Shown: positions 7,124-16,057, numbered from the stretch's first letter. The stretch is DNA of 64,000 nucleotides from JBHELG01 sp046263195 (GCA_046263195.1 JBHELG010000108.1:1-64000); one strand, 5' to 3'. The notes: generated by a model from the letters alone, not told the origin. A program made the numbers and translations.

Positions 7124-8053
7124 GTGGCGGATGTCAAGGTCATCTACATCCTTGGCTACGCGCGCGGCGGCAGCACGATCCTCGGCAACATCCTGGGCGA
7201 GCAGGATGGCTTCTTCCACGCCGGGGAGCTCTGCTACCTCTGGAGCCGCGGCAACCGGGGCGAGCGATCCCGCCGCTGCGGCTGCGGGCTGCGGGTACCC
7301 GACTGTCCCGTATGGAGCCCGGTGCTGTCCTCTCTCCTGTCGGGTCCTAACGACGCACTCGCTGCCGCGGACGGGGAGGAGCGGGTCCGCTCCCGCTCAG
7401 GATGGCCGCTGGTTTGGGCTCCTTCCCGGCGTACCGAGGCGCGCTTCGCCCCCTTTCTCGACCTGACCGAGCGTCTCTACCGCCGGGTCTTGGACGTCAC
7501 TGGCGCCCGCGTCATCGTCGACTCGTCGAAGAACCCGCGATACGGGGCGCTGCTCGCCATGATCCCCGCTTTCGATGTTCGCTTCGTTCACTTGGTCCGC
7601 GACCCGCGGGCGATGGTCTACTCGCGGCAGCGCAGGCGGATGGACCGTGAAGGAGCGGGGGCCCGTATCCACAAGGGCACTCTCGCGAAGGACGCGTTGG
7701 AGTGGGCGGGGAAGAACCTCGAGGCCGAGGTGGTGCGGCGGCGAAGTTCGACCCCGACGCCGCTCGTTCGGTACGAGGATTTCAGCCGTCAGCCTGCGAC
7801 CGTGGTCGAACAGGTTCTTGACGCGGTCGACGAGCCGCAGGCGCCCGTCGCCTTCCTGACCTCGGACGCTGTGCAGTTGGGCACGAACCACACCTGCGGC
7901 GGCAACAATCGTGTGCGCGCACACAGTGGCCCCGTACACATACGGCAAGATACGGCTTGGCTCGAGGTCATCCCCCCCGCCCACCGCCAGACCGTGGCTT
8001 GGCTGACCCTCCCCGTGCTGCGCCGCTACGGCTACCCTCTGCGGGTTTCCTGA
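7124..8053 (+). CDS. Sulfotransferase family protein
   Basis: The 309-residue product starts VKVIYILGYARGGSTILGNIL after a few residues; the GYARGGST loop is the 5'-phosphosulfate-binding motif of PAPS-dependent sulfotransferases. VHLVRDPRAMVYS, about 165 residues in, is the 3'-phosphate-binding motif. VDSSKNPRYGALLA and PLVRYEDFSRQP are also typical. A CGCGLRVPDCPVW stretch near residue 70 holds three cysteines. The GTG at 7124 is chosen because GGAG lies eight bases upstream; a GTG at 7049 would add 25 residues. The acceptor is unknown. It follows selD by 87 bases and could be co-transcribed with it, but no functional link to selenium is evident. Confidence 0.82.
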   Translation: MADVKVIYILGYARGGSTILGNILGEQDGFFHAGELCYLWSRGNRGERSRRCGCGLRVPDCPVWSPVLSSLLSGPNDALAAADGEERVRSRSGWPLVWAPSRRTEARFAPFLDLTERLYRRVLDVTGARVIVDSSKNPRYGALLAMIPAFDVRFVHLVRDPRAMVYSRQRRRMDREGAGARIHKGTLAKDALEWAGKNLEAEVVRRRSSTPTPLVRYEDFSRQPATVVEQVLDAVDEPQAPVAFLTSDAVQLGTNHTCGGNNRVRAHSGPVHIRQDTAWLEVIPPAHRQTVAWLTLPVLRRYGYPLRVS

Positions 8054-8182
8054 CGCCTAGGCGCTACCCTGAGTCGCCAAAAGGGGACCGCCAGCCTGTG
8101 CGCGCCATGCGCACGGAGCAGTGGTCATGTGCCGCGGATGAAGGCTCCAACCCCGGCTGGATCGTCCGGACGTTTGCGTCCT

Positions 8183-8411
8183 CCATCACCTGTCGCTACA
8201 AGAGACGGGTGATGGACACATCGGTCGGCCGCTCCTGCCCTCACCCCGTCGCCGGGTACGCCCGGCGACTGCGTGTGTCCGTCTCACACCCCGTTCTGAG
8301 CCTCCTCCTGCTCATCCTCCTTTGATGCCGCGGCGCCGTCCCGCCCCATACGACGGCGACTGCGGAGGAATCTTCACCGGGGATGGGGAAGCTGGCATGT
8401 ACAGGAGGAGG
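8183..8411 (+). promoter_or_regulatory. leuA leader: structured peptide-coding attenuator
   Basis: The leader contains a 12-bp stem (8183-8194 with 8204-8215, one G-U pair, loop GCTACAAGA) whose 3' arm includes the leader-peptide ATG. It also has a 9-bp perfect stem capped by TACG (8248-8269) and a 7-bp stem CGCCGTC/GACGGCG (8334-8340 with 8352-8358). The leucine codons CCTCCTCCTG at 8301-8310 are the exact complement of CAGGAGGAGG at 8402-8411, which contains the leuA ribosome binding site. This suggests leucine-dependent control of translation, since a ribosome stalled on the Leu codons would free the binding site. No T-box sequence and no U tract are visible. Confidence 0.6.
8212..8325 (+). 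CDS. leuL: Leucine-rich leader peptide upstream of leuA
   Basis: This 37-codon frame ends LSLLLLILL: seven of the last nine codons are leucine (CTG, CTC, CTC, CTG, CTC, CTC, CTT), with TGA at 8323-8325, 93 bases before the leuA ATG. Such Leu runs are typical of leader peptides that sense charged tRNA-Leu. The ATG at 8212 lies inside a strong hairpin, so initiation may be at a later in-frame GTG near 8275, giving a roughly 17-residue peptide. I infer function from composition and position only. Confidence 0.65.
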   Translation: MDTSVGRSCPHPVAGYARRLRVSVSHPVLSLLLLILL

Positions 8412-8418
8412 AAAGCGA

Positions 8419-10044
8419 ATGGGAACCGTCAACGTTGGCGAGCATCCGGACCTTGATGCGATCAGGGGCGCTGTCGGTCACGACGTCACCATCTTCGACA
8501 CGACCCTGCGGGACGGCGAACAGGCTCCGGGGATTTCCCTCGACGCCCGCGAGAAGGTCGAGATTGCAACGCAGCTCGCACGCTTGAACGTCGACGTGGT
8601 AGAGGCGGGATTTCCCGCCGCAAGCAACGGGGACTTCGCGGCGGTGAAAGCGGTTGCCGAAGAAGTGGGCGCCAGCGACGAGGAGGGCACGCCACCCGTC
8701 ATTGCTGCGCTCGCCCGCTGCGTGGACTCCGACATCGAGCGTGCCGCGAAGGCCATCGCCCCCGCTCGACGCAACCGCCTCCACGTCTTCATCTCCTCGT
8801 CGGAGATCCACCGCATTCATATGCTGCATGCCTCGGAGCAGGACGTCCTCGAGCGAGCGGTGCGAGCCGTCCAGCTCGCGAGGAGCTTCAGCGAAGACGT
8901 CGAGTTCAGTCCCCAGGACGCTACGAGAACCGACTTCGCCTTCCTCGTGGATCTCGTGGCTGCGGCGGTCGAGGCCGGCGCCACGACCATCAATATTCCC
9001 GACACGGTCGGGTACGCGCTTCCGCACGACTTCGGTCGCACAATCGCGGAGTTGCACTATCGGGTTCCCGCCATCCGTGAGCGCGGGGTGGTGGTCTCGG
9101 TCCACTGCCACAACGACCTCGGCCTCGCCGTCGCGAACTCGCTCGAAGCTGTCCGCAACGGTGCGCGGCAGGTCGAAGTCGCGGTGAACGGGATCGGGGA
9201 GCGGGCCGGCAACTGCTCCCTCGAAGAGGTCGTCATGGCGATCAGGACACGGGCCGACCTGCTCGACGTCGGTACCGGGGTCAACACGACCGAGATAACT
9301 CGCACCTCCCGACTCGTCAGCACCCTGACCGGCTACTCGGTGCAGCGCAACAAGGCGGTGGTTGGAGCGAACGCCTTCGCACACGAGTCAGGCATTCACC
9401 AGCACGGAGTGCTGCAGGAACGTCAGACGTACGAGATCATGCGGACGGAGGATGTCGGTGCCGAAGGCTCGCAGATCGTGCTCGGAAAGCACAGTGGTCG
9501 GCATGCCTTCCGCAAGGCGGTCAGCGAGCTCGGCTTCGAGCTGAACGAGGACGAACTGTCCCGGGCCTTCCTGCGGTTCAAGGATCTGACCGACCGCAAG
9601 AAGGAGGTCGATGAGCGCGACTTGGAAGCCATCGTCTCCGCCGAGACCCACGTCACGAGTGAGGACAGCTACGAGCTCCTCTCGCTGACGGTAGCCGGCG
9701 GGACGACCGCGGCCCCATGCGCCACGGTCGAAGTTCGCGGTGCGGACGGAGTGATACGCACGGCCACCGCGACGGGCGATGGCATGGTGGACGCAGCCTG
9801 CGGGGCGATCCGGGCCGCGCTCGGAAGAAACGGCATCCGCCTGGTCTCCTTCGAGGTCGCAGCTGTGACAGAGGGGGTCGACGCCCTCGGTGACGTGACC
9901 GTGCAGGTCGAGGTGGAGGACGGCTCGCGTTTCACCGGGCGCGGCGTTTCCACCGACATCGTCGAGGCGAGCGCCCGAGCCTATATCGATGCCTTCAACC
10001 GGTCCCTGAGGCTGAAGCCCAGGGCGGGGGAGTTCCGGCCGTGA
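8419..10044 (+). CDS. leuA: 2-isopropylmalate synthase
   Basis: LeuA condenses acetyl-CoA with 2-oxoisovalerate in the first committed step of leucine synthesis. The 541-residue protein has the catalytic TTLRDGEQAPG motif near residue 30, the metal-binding SVHCHNDLGLAVAN, the GNCSLEEVVMAI and HESGIHQHGVL motifs, and a C-terminal LeuA allosteric dimer domain (about residues 400-530) that normally binds leucine for feedback inhibition. The ATG at 8419 follows AGGAGGAGG by seven bases; an upstream ATG at 8383 has no such site. The TGA overlaps the leuC GTG, so leuACD is one operon behind the leader peptide. Confidence 0.96.
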   Translation: MGTVNVGEHPDLDAIRGAVGHDVTIFDTTLRDGEQAPGISLDAREKVEIATQLARLNVDVVEAGFPAASNGDFAAVKAVAEEVGASDEEGTPPVIAALARCVDSDIERAAKAIAPARRNRLHVFISSSEIHRIHMLHASEQDVLERAVRAVQLARSFSEDVEFSPQDATRTDFAFLVDLVAAAVEAGATTINIPDTVGYALPHDFGRTIAELHYRVPAIRERGVVVSVHCHNDLGLAVANSLEAVRNGARQVEVAVNGIGERAGNCSLEEVVMAIRTRADLLDVGTGVNTTEITRTSRLVSTLTGYSVQRNKAVVGANAFAHESGIHQHGVLQERQTYEIMRTEDVGAEGSQIVLGKHSGRHAFRKAVSELGFELNEDELSRAFLRFKDLTDRKKEVDERDLEAIVSAETHVTSEDSYELLSLTVAGGTTAAPCATVEVRGADGVIRTATATGDGMVDAACGAIRAALGRNGIRLVSFEVAAVTEGVDALGDVTVQVEVEDGSRFTGRGVSTDIVEASARAYIDAFNRSLRLKPRAGEFRP

Positions 10045-11507
10045 CGGCCCAACGACGACACGGGGGTGTCTCCAGAGAGCCAAAGACGCTGGTCGAGAAG
10101 ATCTGGGATCGCCATGTCGTCTCTACGGAGCGGGACGGTCCTGATCTCCTCTACGTCGACCTTCACCTCGTGCACGAGGTGACGAGCCCACAGGCGTTCG
10201 ACGCGTTGCGGCAAGCGGGGCGGCGGGTTCGTCGCCCCGACCTCACGCTGGCGACCGTCGACCACAACGTACCCACCGACCCTGAATCCGTGCGGGGCCT
10301 GCGACCGCTCGCGGACGAGCTGTCGCGAGCTCAAATGGACGCGCTCGGGCGCAACTGCGCCGAGTTCGGGATCCGACTCTTCCCAATGGGATCACCCAAC
10401 CAGGGTATCGTGCACGTAATCGGCCCTGAGCTCGGCCTGACCCAGCCGGGACTCGTCATCGTCTGCGGCGATTCGCATACAGCCACCCACGGCGCCTTCG
10501 GTGCCCTCGCCTTCGGGATCGGCACGAGCGAGGTCGAACACGTCCTTGCCACCCAGACGCTGCCGCAGCGCCGGCCGAAGGCGATGGCGATCGAGGTGGA
10601 CGGCGAACGTCCCTTCGGGGTGACGGCAAAGGACGTCATCCTGGCGATCATTCGTCGCGTCGGCGTGGATGGCGGCATCGGCCACGTCATCGAGTACCGC
10701 GGCGAGGTCATCCGCGGCCTCTCCATGGAGGAACGGATGACGGTGTGCAACATGTCCATCGAGGCCGGAGCAAGGGCGGGTCTCATCGCCCCCGACGAGA
10801 CGACCTTCACCTATCTGAAAGACCGGCCCTACGCCCCCAAGGGGGTGGCCTGGGAAGAGGCGGTCGAGGCCTGGCGGGCCTTGCCGAGCGACGCGGATGC
10901 GACCTACGACCGCTTCGTCCGCCTCGACGCGGCCGACCTGGAGCCCTATGTGACCTGGGGTACTACGCCGGCCCAGTCCGTGCCGGTGACCGGCCAGGTG
11001 CCACAGCCAGAGGACGCCGCGGACGAGGCCACCGCCGAGCAGTGGCGGCGTGCCCTTGCGTACATGGGCCTAGACGGGGGTGAGCAGGTCGCCGACCTGC
11101 GCGTCGACCGGGTGTTCATCGGATCGTGCACGAACGCCCGACTTTCGGATTTGCGGGCGGCCGCTCGGGTCGCGGTGGGCAAGACAGTCGCCCCGGGGGT
11201 ACGGGCGATGGTCGTGCCGGGCTCGGGCCTCGTAAAGGCTGCCGCCGAAGCCGAGGGACTCGACGTCATTTTCCGAACGGCGGGCTTCGAGTGGCGCGAG
11301 CCCGGCTGCTCGATGTGCCTGGGGATGAACCCCGACGTCCTCGGGCCTGGCGAACGCTGCGCGTCGACGTCGAACCGCAACTTCGAGGGGCGCCAGGGCG
11401 CCGGCGGCCGCACGCACCTCGTCAGCCCCGTCATGGCAGCTGCCGCAGCGATCCACGGCCGCTTCGTCGACGTTCGGGACGTCGCGGACGAGGAGGTCCT
11501 CACATGA
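10041..11507 (+). CDS. leuC: 3-isopropylmalate dehydratase large subunit
   Basis: LeuC with LeuD isomerises 2-isopropylmalate to 3-isopropylmalate. The 488-residue protein shows KIWDRHVV at the N terminus, VDHNVPT, CGDSHTATHGAFGALAFGIG, and the [4Fe-4S] cysteines in IGSCTNARLSDL and GCSMCLGMNPD. It ends with NRNFEGRQG and THLVSPVMAAAAAI. The start GTG overlaps the leuA stop (GTGA), and its own TGA overlaps the leuD ATG (ATGA), so the subunits should be translationally coupled. Confidence 0.97.
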   Translation: MTAQRRHGGVSREPKTLVEKIWDRHVVSTERDGPDLLYVDLHLVHEVTSPQAFDALRQAGRRVRRPDLTLATVDHNVPTDPESVRGLRPLADELSRAQMDALGRNCAEFGIRLFPMGSPNQGIVHVIGPELGLTQPGLVIVCGDSHTATHGAFGALAFGIGTSEVEHVLATQTLPQRRPKAMAIEVDGERPFGVTAKDVILAIIRRVGVDGGIGHVIEYRGEVIRGLSMEERMTVCNMSIEAGARAGLIAPDETTFTYLKDRPYAPKGVAWEEAVEAWRALPSDADATYDRFVRLDAADLEPYVTWGTTPAQSVPVTGQVPQPEDAADEATAEQWRRALAYMGLDGGEQVADLRVDRVFIGSCTNARLSDLRAAARVAVGKTVAPGVRAMVVPGSGLVKAAAEAEGLDVIFRTAGFEWREPGCSMCLGMNPDVLGPGERCASTSNRNFEGRQGAGGRTHLVSPVMAAAAAIHGRFVDVRDVADEEVLT

Positions 11508-12115
11508 AGGCTGTCCGGGAGGTCACCGGCAGGATCTGCCCGCTCGACCGAGCCGACGTCGACACCGACCAGATCATCCCGAAGCAGTTCCTCAAGCGCG
11601 TCGAGCGCAGCGGCTTCGGACCCTTCTCGTTCTACAACTGGCGCTATCACGAGGACGGCACCCCCGTCGAGGATTTCCCCATGAACCGGCCCGAGCACGC
11701 CGACGCGACCATCCTGCTCACCGGACCGAACTTCGGTTGTGGTTCGTCCCGTGAGCACGCAGTGTGGGCTCTCGAGGACGCTGGTTTCGAAGCGATCATC
11801 GCGCCGAGCTTCGCCGACATCTTCCACACGAACTGCGCGAAGGTGGGAGTGCTCACGGTGCAGCTAGCGTCGCACGAAGTGAGGCGCCTCTTCGACCTCG
11901 TCGCGACCGACCCCGCGGTCGAGGCCACCGTCGACCTTCCCGCTCAGGAGGTGCGCACGCCGGGTTTTGACTCGCGGTTCGACATCGACCCCCATACCAG
12001 GCACCGGCTGCTTCACGGTCTGGACGACGTGGGGCTCACCCTTCACGACGCCGACGGGATCTCCGCTTACGAGGCGCGTCGGCCGGCCTGGCTACCACGG
12101 GTCGTGCATGAGTGA
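11504..12115 (+). CDS. leuD: 3-isopropylmalate dehydratase small subunit
   Basis: This is the swivel-domain partner of LeuC. The 203-residue protein has DRADVDTDQIIPKQFLKRV, the core motif NFGCGSSREHAVWAL, IIAPSFADIFHTNCAKVG, and a C terminus ending in FDIDPHTRHRLLHGLDDVG. Its length and motif order match the standard LeuD family. The ATG overlaps the leuC stop. The convergent gene begins 43 bases later, so the operon ends here; leuB is encoded about 13.5 kb downstream. Confidence 0.97.
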   Translation: MKAVREVTGRICPLDRADVDTDQIIPKQFLKRVERSGFGPFSFYNWRYHEDGTPVEDFPMNRPEHADATILLTGPNFGCGSSREHAVWALEDAGFEAIIAPSFADIFHTNCAKVGVLTVQLASHEVRRLFDLVATDPAVEATVDLPAQEVRTPGFDSRFDIDPHTRHRLLHGLDDVGLTLHDADGISAYEARRPAWLPRVVHE

Positions 12116-12158
12116 TGCGCCACTCGCTAGCGCCCAGCATTCGGGACCCGGCGGGGAT

Positions 12159-13064
12159 TCAACTCTCGTCCAGCGCTACCGCCCTCACTGGTGGGAGACC
12201 CTCGGCCATACGCTGCCAGGTCTGACCAGCGTCTTGGGAGATGTAGAGCTCGCCGGCGGGTGTGGCAAACGCGGCGCTATCTCCGGCTGCGTCGAGCCAG
12301 CCCGTGTCGATGTTGCCCTCGAACCACTCCGGCAGGCCTCGGCGACAGCGCTCGAACGGCTCGTCATCCCCGAGCAGTCGACGATAGAGAGCCCCCTGGC
12401 GGGTTCGCGGCCCGGTCGAGGCGGACAGCAGGACGGTCGAGCTGGCGACCGCCACCGCGCGGCAGTAGCGGCCGTGAAGCCCCCCGGCCGACAGTCGCCA
12501 CGAGTCCCCGCGTGCCTCGCTGAGCGCGAAGCCGCCCGCACCGGTGGCGGCGACGACCCGCCCGCTGCGGGCCTCCGCCTGCACCTCGTGGACGTCGAGG
12601 TCGATGTCGATCGTCGGCTCCCAGCTTCCACCTCCGTCATGGGAGCGGAGAATCCCGCCCACGTGGACGTTGACGTACAGCGTGCCGTCGGGGTGGGCGC
12701 TGAGGGAGCGGACCGCTGGGGGGCCGCCCCACGGCGTGTACCAGGCGTCGCGGCCCGGCGCTTCGTCGAAAGCTGCAACCGGCTCGAGACGCCCGTCCAC
12801 GAGGCGAATCAGGCGCGCGCCAGCCGTCCCCGCGAACAGGCCGTCGGAAGCGACCAGAAGACAGGTCAGACGAGCGTCGCCGCGGGCTGACTCGCTCCAC
12901 TCCGCTCCCGGCGTTCCGTGCAGAAGCACGCGCTCGTCGGCGACCGCCCACCACCCTTCGCTGTCGCGTGCCAATGCTGCGACGTCATGCCCGGTGAGGT
13001 CGGCTTGCGAGTTTCCAGGCAGTGAGTACAAGCCATCAGCAGTCGCGACGAGGATCCGAGTCAT
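12159..13064 (-). CDS. Sialidase/BNR-like beta-propeller protein
   Basis: The 301-residue protein lacks a signal peptide and contains repeated blades of the Asp-box type. RSHDGGGSWEP near residue 130 and ISQDAGQTWQRMA near the C terminus fit the S-x-D-x-G-x-T/S-W pattern, with related blades such as LLVASDGLFAGT and GTLYVNVHVGGI between them. Such cytoplasmic propellers (WD40/YVTN/BNR superfamily) are common and mostly of unknown function. The ATG at 13064 is preceded by a G-rich GGTGGG. It converges on leuD and diverges from the nudix gene; neither neighbour suggests a substrate. Confidence 0.75.
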   Translation of the reverse strand: MTRILVATADGLYSLPGNSQADLTGHDVAALARDSEGWWAVADERVLLHGTPGAEWSESARGDARLTCLLVASDGLFAGTAGARLIRLVDGRLEPVAAFDEAPGRDAWYTPWGGPPAVRSLSAHPDGTLYVNVHVGGILRSHDGGGSWEPTIDIDLDVHEVQAEARSGRVVAATGAGGFALSEARGDSWRLSAGGLHGRYCRAVAVASSTVLLSASTGPRTRQGALYRRLLGDDEPFERCRRGLPEWFEGNIDTGWLDAAGDSAAFATPAGELYISQDAGQTWQRMAEGLPPVRAVALDES

Positions 13065-13143
13065 CGTTTCCCACCCGCCTCCGTCGAATCGGCTTCTTCG
13101 TCTCAACCGTAGCGCTGGAGCGGTTCGGCGACCGGAGAGCGGC

Positions 13144-13149
13144 TAGCGT
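13144..13149 (+). promoter_or_regulatory. -10-like box placing the transcript start at the nudix GTG
   Basis: TAGCGT (TANNNT) ends six bases before the GTG at 13156, so transcription would begin at or next to the start codon. No ribosome binding site is present. Together this suggests a leaderless mRNA. Confidence 0.4.
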
Positions 13150-13155
13150 GCGGGC

Positions 13156-13752
13156 GTGCCCGAACTCGATCACCCGCCAGACTTCGACTGGATCGTGGCG
13201 CAGGTCAGCCACCACACGCCCATCCTCATCGCGGAGGCCCACGAGCAGGGTCGGGTAGCCGCCACCGCGCTCATCCTTCACGACGATCCCCTCGGCGGCC
13301 CGCGTGTGCTGGTGATCGAGCGCACCGTGCGCGAGAGTGACCACTGGTCGGGTCACATGGCGCTGCCCGGCGGACGTCCCGATCCCAGGGATCCAGATCT
13401 CGCCGCCACAGCTGTCCGCGAGACCCGGGAGGAAGTCGGAATCGAGCTGTGCCCCCCGATCGGCCGTCTCGATGACATCGGCAGCTTGACCCTCGGAATC
13501 GTCGTGTCGCCGTTCGTGTTCGTCGTGGACGAGGAGCCCGAGCTCGAACTGCATGTCGAGGAGGTGCAGAGCGCGGTCTGGATACCCCTCTCGTACCTGT
13601 CGTCGCCGGCCTCGCTGACCACGACGTGGTACGAGGAAAGGGGACCATTTCCTGCCATACGCTGGGGCCGGTCCCCCATCTGGGGCCTCACGTACCGCAC
13701 CCTCATGCGCTTCCTCGAACTGATCGGCTACCAGACGGCATCCCCGGGCTGA
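13156..13752 (+). CDS. Nudix hydrolase, CoA-diphosphatase-like
   Basis: The 198-residue protein has the nudix box GGRPDPRDPDLAATAVRE followed by TREEVGIEL, preceded by SGHMALPGG, an arrangement seen in NudL-type coenzyme A diphosphatases. The C-terminal part (VQSAVWIPLSYL, TYRTLMRFLEL) matches the usual substrate-binding half. It probably cleaves a nucleoside diphosphate linked to another moiety such as CoA. The exact substrate cannot be read from sequence. The GTG start appears leaderless. Confidence 0.85.
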   Translation: MPELDHPPDFDWIVAQVSHHTPILIAEAHEQGRVAATALILHDDPLGGPRVLVIERTVRESDHWSGHMALPGGRPDPRDPDLAATAVRETREEVGIELCPPIGRLDDIGSLTLGIVVSPFVFVVDEEPELELHVEEVQSAVWIPLSYLSSPASLTTTWYEERGPFPAIRWGRSPIWGLTYRTLMRFLELIGYQTASPG

Positions 13753-13916
13753 GTGACGCTCCGCGACCAGCACCACCGACCTATCGGCTCCCACCCGTGC
13801 CCTCACGGCGGCTCCATGGTCACGGCGTGCTCGACGAGGTCCGCGGGCGGTGGTAAACGGACCCCAGGGGCATCGTGACATCCGGTGGCTCGACCACGAA
13901 GCGAAAGGCGGTCTTC

Positions 13917-14642
13917 ATGGCATCTCGGGTTGAGCTCTCGCAGGTCATCGACCCCGGCTGGGCCACCCAGCTCGAGCCGTGTCGGGAGCGCCTCACCGCG
14001 CTCGGACACTTTCTTCGCGCCGAGCAGGCGGCGGGGCGACGCTTCCTGCCGGCCGGAAACCGGATTCTCGCTGCCTTCCAGCAGCCCTTCGAGGCCGTGA
14101 GGGTCCTCATCGTCGGCCAGGACCCCTATCCAACGCCGGGCCATCCCATAGGACTCTGTTTCAGCGTCGCCCCCGACGTGTGGCCGCTGCCGAAGAGCCT
14201 GCAGAACATCTTCCGCGAGTACTGCGACGACCTCGGCTACCCCTCTCCTCCAAGTGGAGATCTGACCGGCTGGACCCAGCAAGGGGTCATGCTCTTGAAC
14301 CGCGTTCTCACCGTCCAGAGCGGAGTGCCCGGATCCCATCGCGCCAAAGGTTGGGAAGAGGTCACCGAGCACGCCATCCGCGCGCTGGTCGCCCGTGACC
14401 GCCCGCTCGTGGCCATCCTTTGGGGGCGGGACGCACGCAACCTGAAACCGCTACTCGGTTCGACCCCCGTGGTCGAAAGCGCCCACCCGAGCCCGCTCTC
14501 CGCGAGCTCCGGATTCTTCGGCTCACGACCCTTCAGCCGCACGAACGCCCTGCTCGAACGTCTCGGCGCCCCGCCCGTCGAGTGGAGATTGGACGGTGTG
14601 AGGCTGGGTCACCCGCTCGAGCCCGAGTGGGCGTCTAGATGA
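13917..14642 (+). CDS. ung: Uracil-DNA glycosylase, family 1
   Basis: Ung removes uracil from DNA to start base-excision repair. The 241-residue protein contains the water-activating VLIVGQDPYPTPG, the PLPKSLQNIF loop, WTQQGVMLLNRVLTV, and the minor-groove loop AHPSPLSA with its conserved His. The ATG at 13917 is chosen for its AAAGG eight bases upstream; a GTG at 13875 would add 14 residues. The last 34 bases overlap the 3' end of the convergent histidine-kinase gene, so the two C termini share DNA on opposite strands. Confidence 0.95.
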   Translation: MASRVELSQVIDPGWATQLEPCRERLTALGHFLRAEQAAGRRFLPAGNRILAAFQQPFEAVRVLIVGQDPYPTPGHPIGLCFSVAPDVWPLPKSLQNIFREYCDDLGYPSPPSGDLTGWTQQGVMLLNRVLTVQSGVPGSHRAKGWEEVTEHAIRALVARDRPLVAILWGRDARNLKPLLGSTPVVESAHPSPLSASSGFFGSRPFSRTNALLERLGAPPVEWRLDGVRLGHPLEPEWASR

Positions 14643-16057
14643 GTACCCCGGCCGGGCTCCACGGCGTCGAGCCCGCGCGGGTCTCGACCCGAGGTGCCTT
14701 TGAGGACGACCTCGAAGCGCGCCCCGCCCCTCGGGGATTCCATAGCTCGGACCGTGCCGCCGTGGCCGGACACGACACTCTGCACGATGGCCAGGCCGAT
14801 GCCGATCCCACCGCTGGTGCGGGTACGACCCTGCTCGAGGCGGGTGAAGCGTTCGAAGACCCGTTCCCGGTCTTCAGGGGGTATGCCGGGCCCGTCGTCG
14901 TCGACGTGGAGCAGGACGTTGCCGTCGCTGGTGAAGGTGCTCACGTCGACCCGGCTCCGAGCGTGGCGAAGCGCGTTGTCGAGGAGGTTGCGCACGACCC
15001 GTCTCAGCTGGTCTGAGTCGCCCCACACCGCCGCAGGCTCGAGGTGAAGCTGCACCGTCAGGGCCGTTGCGGGTGGCTCGACGCGTGCAGCCTCCTCGCG
15101 CAGCATCTCGTCGAGCTCAACCCGTCCCGGGCGGGCGCCCCGCTCCTCCAGTCGGGCCAGTTGGAGCAGATCGTCGACGAGCGCTTCGAGTCGCAAGTTC
15201 TCTTGGAGTACCCGGCGGACGAGCTCCTCCCAATCGCTCCCGTCCGGATGCGTTAGCGCCACCTCGAGGGCCGTGCGGATAGCGGCCACGGGGCTACGGA
15301 GCTCGTGAGATGCGTCCGATACGAACTCGCGCTGCCGTCGGACGGCCTGTTCGAGGCGGTTGAGCATGTCGTTGAGGGTTGTCGCGAGGCGCTCCACCTC
15401 ATCCCCGGTGTCGGGCACCGGCAGGCGCTCGTCCAGCGTGGCATGCGTGATTTCCTCGACGCGGCTTCGCATGCTCTCGATGGGCCGCAATGAGCGCCTC
15501 ACCACCATCCAGGTGATGAAGCCGGCTATGACCGCGAGCAGCGGTGTGCCCACGCGCAGCGCGCGGACCACCGAATCGACGCTCTGGGCGACCTCCGCCA
15601 GCGGACTCACCGCGACCACGGTGCGCCGACCGACCGGGGAATCGACGGTGCGGCTGGCGATGACGAGCTCGCCCGTGTGAACCTCGCGCACGAGGTCGCC
15701 CCTGGCGGGGAGCTCGAAGGGGAGGATTTCCGGTTCGAGTCCGGGTCCCGGCATGACGACACGCGGCCCCACCTCCGAGGGGATCGTCGCGACCACCTGC
15801 CCGGACTCGTCGAGGATGCGTACGAGTACCCCACTCGTGACCACGTTCGCCAGGAGCCGAGCGGACAAGGGCTGACCCTGCTCCACGGCTTCGGCTACCT
15901 GTCCCACCTGCCTGACCGCCTGTTCCCGGACGCGACCGATCAGCGTCCGCTCGAGCGAGATCACGAGTGCGAAGGAGGCGATGAGCAGAGCCACGCTGAG
16001 TACCGCCGTCGCGGCCAGCGTGATCCGCAACCGCAGCGACCACACCCAGCTAGGCAT
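14609..16057 (-). CDS. Sensor histidine kinase (HisKA/HATPase, HAMP)
   Basis: The 482-residue protein has an N-terminal membrane segment (about 9-31), a roughly 130-residue extracytoplasmic sensor region, a second membrane segment (LLAVIAGFITWMVV), a HAMP linker, the phospho-acceptor box FVSDASHELRSPVAAI, and the ATPase N and G boxes (VVRNLLDNALRHA, HVDDDGPGIPPED, GIGIGLAIV). It follows the response regulator with an 8-base overlap. Facing the lipoprotein/ABC exporter genes, the pair probably senses envelope stress or an exported compound, by analogy with systems beside MacB-type transporters. The ligand is unknown. Confidence 0.93.
   Translation of the reverse strand: MPSWVWSLRLRITLAATAVLSVALLIASFALVISLERTLIGRVREQAVRQVGQVAEAVEQGQPLSARLLANVVTSGVLVRILDESGQVVATIPSEVGPRVVMPGPGLEPEILPFELPARGDLVREVHTGELVIASRTVDSPVGRRTVVAVSPLAEVAQSVDSVVRALRVGTPLLAVIAGFITWMVVRRSLRPIESMRSRVEEITHATLDERLPVPDTGDEVERLATTLNDMLNRLEQAVRRQREFVSDASHELRSPVAAIRTALEVALTHPDGSDWEELVRRVLQENLRLEALVDDLLQLARLEERGARPGRVELDEMLREEAARVEPPATALTVQLHLEPAAVWGDSDQLRRVVRNLLDNALRHARSRVDVSTFTSDGNVLLHVDDDGPGIPPEDRERVFERFTRLEQGRTRTSGGIGIGLAIVQSVVSGHGGTVRAMESPRGGARFEVVLKGTSGRDPRGLDAVEPGRGTHLDAHSGSSG

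Noticed and set aside
8054..8418. T-box riboswitch upstream of leuA
   Set aside because: No T-box consensus or specifier loop; a leader peptide with leucine codons explains the region better.
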